A stretch of DNA of 6,321 bases, taken from Desulfobacterales bacterium. GTDB taxonomy: Bacteria; Desulfobacterota; Desulfobacteria; Desulfobacterales; JAFDCJ01. Made by a program: the position numbers and the translations under genes. The DNA is taken from positions 1 to 6,321 of the forward strand of contig JAOZSC010000131.1 of the NCBI GenBank assembly GCA_029939875.1. The letters are read 5' to 3'. This document shows, piece after piece, positions 5,700 to 6,321 of this stretch (position 1 is the stretch's first letter; each line of letters starts with the position of its first letter). The notes beneath the pieces are model-generated. The model was not told the origin of the DNA and ran no database searches. It saw only the letters and a list, made by a program, of their open reading frames with translations.

Positions 5700-5718
5700 C
5701 CACCGACAAGGTCGGTGG
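5700..5718. terminator. Hairpin just downstream of yqeC
   Basis: Perfect 8-bp inverted repeat CCACCGAC / GTCGGTGG with a 3-nt loop AAG, starting 13 bases after the yqeC stop. Its position suggests a 3' end of the yqeC message. The downstream flank TCGTTGACTGTTG is only moderately T-rich and has no run, so it is either a weak intrinsic terminator or a 3'-protecting stem. A run of five T lies on the upstream side. Confidence 0.5.
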
Positions 5719-5772
5719 TCGTTGACTGTTGTTCCAGGAAATTCTGCGAACTTTGCAATTAAATCAGAGCCT

Positions 5773-5821
5773 TTTTTTGTTCACCGCAGAGCTCGCGGAG
5801 AGCGCAGAGAAAGACAAAAAA
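5773..5821. repeat. Intergenic CGCAGAG-type repeat with inverted flanks
   Basis: Three adjacent 9-bp units occur: CGCAGAGCT (5785-5793), CGCGGAGAG (5794-5802) and CGCAGAGAA (5803-5811). They are enclosed by TTTTTTGT (5773-5780) and its exact reverse complement ACAAAAAA (5814-5821). I recall similar CACCGCAGAG...CGCAGAGAAA elements as dispersed intergenic repeats in many deltaproteobacterial and related genomes; that statement is from memory. As RNA, the T and A flanks could pair. Function is unknown. Confidence 0.65.
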
Positions 5822-5828
5822 TATATAT

Positions 5829-5846
5829 GCCGGCTTCGCCGGAAGC
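5829..5846. repeat. GC-rich palindrome GCCGGCTTCGCCGGAAGC
   Basis: Two mutually exclusive hairpins overlap here: CCGGC/GCCGG (5830-5834 and 5838-5842, loop TTC) and GCTTC/GAAGC (5833-5837 and 5842-5846, loop GCCG). It directly follows the CGCAGAG repeat and precedes an MFS gene. It may be part of the same repeat block or a small intergenic stem. No T-run follows on the + strand. Confidence 0.4.
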
Positions 5847-5917
5847 AGCCCAAAAATTTGTGTTCAGGGTTAAATGAAAAAGACCCGGAAACACAATAAT
5901 ATATGTGAATTTAGGAT

Positions 5918-6321
5918 ATGACTAATCTCCCCAGTGCAGAAGACAATGATAGTCAACAGCGTTTCGGTGAAGATATGCCTTCATTTCGGTCCCAGCTGGG
6001 GCCGTTGCTGTTGCTGACCTCCATTTTTTTCATAAACTTTTTGTCCCGTATCACCCTGGCGCCGATGCTGCCCCGGGTGGAATCCGACCTGGGCCTGAGC
6101 CATGTTGAAGCCGGATCGTTTTTTCTTCTGATTTCATTGGGTTATTTTACGACCCTGCTGGCTTCAGGTTTTATAGCCTCCCGACTGACCCATCAGCGAA
6201 CCATTATCTATTCCAGTCTGGCAGTCGGCATTGCGCTGTTGTTTACCGCTTTCAGCTCAGGGCTGTGGGGAATGCGCCTGGGGTTAATCGCACTGGGCAT
6301 GGCTGCCGGTCCTTACATTCC
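5918..6321 (+). CDS. MFS transporter, 5' part (runs off the window)
   Basis: The first 134 residues of a major facilitator superfamily permease are visible, truncated by the window edge. After a polar N-terminal tail (1-27), hydrophobic segments lie at about 28-47, 66-88, 97-114 and from 117 onward. ITLAPMLPRVESDLGLSHVE (45-64) is the usual loop after helix 1 of MFS carriers, including 'P-x-V-x-x-D-L-G-L-S'. GFIASRLTHQR (84-94) occupies the motif A loop between helices 2 and 3, although the typical acidic residue and G-R-R are weakened. The start is uncertain. ATG 5918 has AGGA only one base upstream, while ATG 5975 has GGTGA (5966-5970) four bases upstream and would remove 19 non-conserved residues. 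It lies 231 bp after yqeC with possible terminator and repeat sequences between, so it may be a separate unit. The substrate is unknown. Confidence 0.85.
   Translation, partial: MTNLPSAEDNDSQQRFGEDMPSFRSQLGPLLLLTSIFFINFLSRITLAPMLPRVESDLGLSHVEAGSFFLLISLGYFTTLLASGFIASRLTHQRTIIYSSLAVGIALLFTAFSSGLWGMRLGLIALGMAAGPYI

Noticed and set aside
5692..5877. 61-codon open frame across the spacer after yqeC
   Set aside because: It is built from the hairpin and the CGCAGAG repeat, has no ribosome site, and its peptide is of the low-complexity kind produced by translating such repeats.
5687..5917. CRISPR array in the spacer after yqeC
   Set aside because: The repeated unit is only 9 bp, directly adjacent without spacers and imperfect.

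Overview
The window looks like a piece of an anaerobic bacterial chromosome, most likely a Desulfobacterota (deltaproteobacterial) sulfate reducer or a relative. This rests on gene content (a TRAP transporter beside selenium-dependent molybdenum hydroxylase maturation genes), moderate GC and a CGCAGAG-type intergenic repeat that I associate with such genomes. Taxonomy is inference; no marker gene is present.

Layout. Positions 1-36 may hold the last codons of an upstream gene. Positions 37-162 are a compact 126-bp element with perfect 16-bp terminal inverted repeats and TA at both ends, a MITE-like insertion not captured by any gene. Positions 191-1984 (+) encode the two membrane subunits of a TRAP transporter, dctQ and dctM; the solute-binding subunit DctP is not in view. 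Convergent with dctM, and overlapping its 3' end by 21 bp, is a mocA-type nucleotidyltransferase (1964-2596, -). It is preceded on the same strand by a small DsrE-like gene (2715-3047, -), with a 52-bp interrupted dyad between the two. A divergent control region (3048-3227) carries a consensus TATAAT box followed at once by a 17-bp palindrome. It drives a rightward set: a transglutaminase-like protein (3228-3923), yqeB (4037-4840) and yqeC (4910-5686). After yqeC comes a 231-bp spacer with a hairpin, a three-unit 9-bp repeat and a GC palindrome. The 5' end of an MFS transporter gene (5918 to the edge) follows.

How the genes fit together. MocA, YqeB and YqeC are the three accessory families known from comparative genomics to travel with selenium-dependent molybdenum hydroxylases (xanthine dehydrogenase or nicotinate/purine hydroxylase type enzymes carrying a labile selenium ligand on a molybdopterin-cytosine-dinucleotide cofactor). 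MocA would make the cytosine dinucleotide form; YqeB and YqeC are implicated in installing or handling the selenium. The DsrE-like and transglutaminase-like proteins are candidate new partners. The TRAP and MFS transporters may import or export the heterocyclic or organic-acid substrate. The hydroxylase itself is not in the window.

The least expected items are the 126-bp TIR element in front of dctQ, the operator-like palindrome at the predicted transcription start, and the DsrE-like and transglutaminase-like genes interleaved with the selenium/molybdenum maturation genes.
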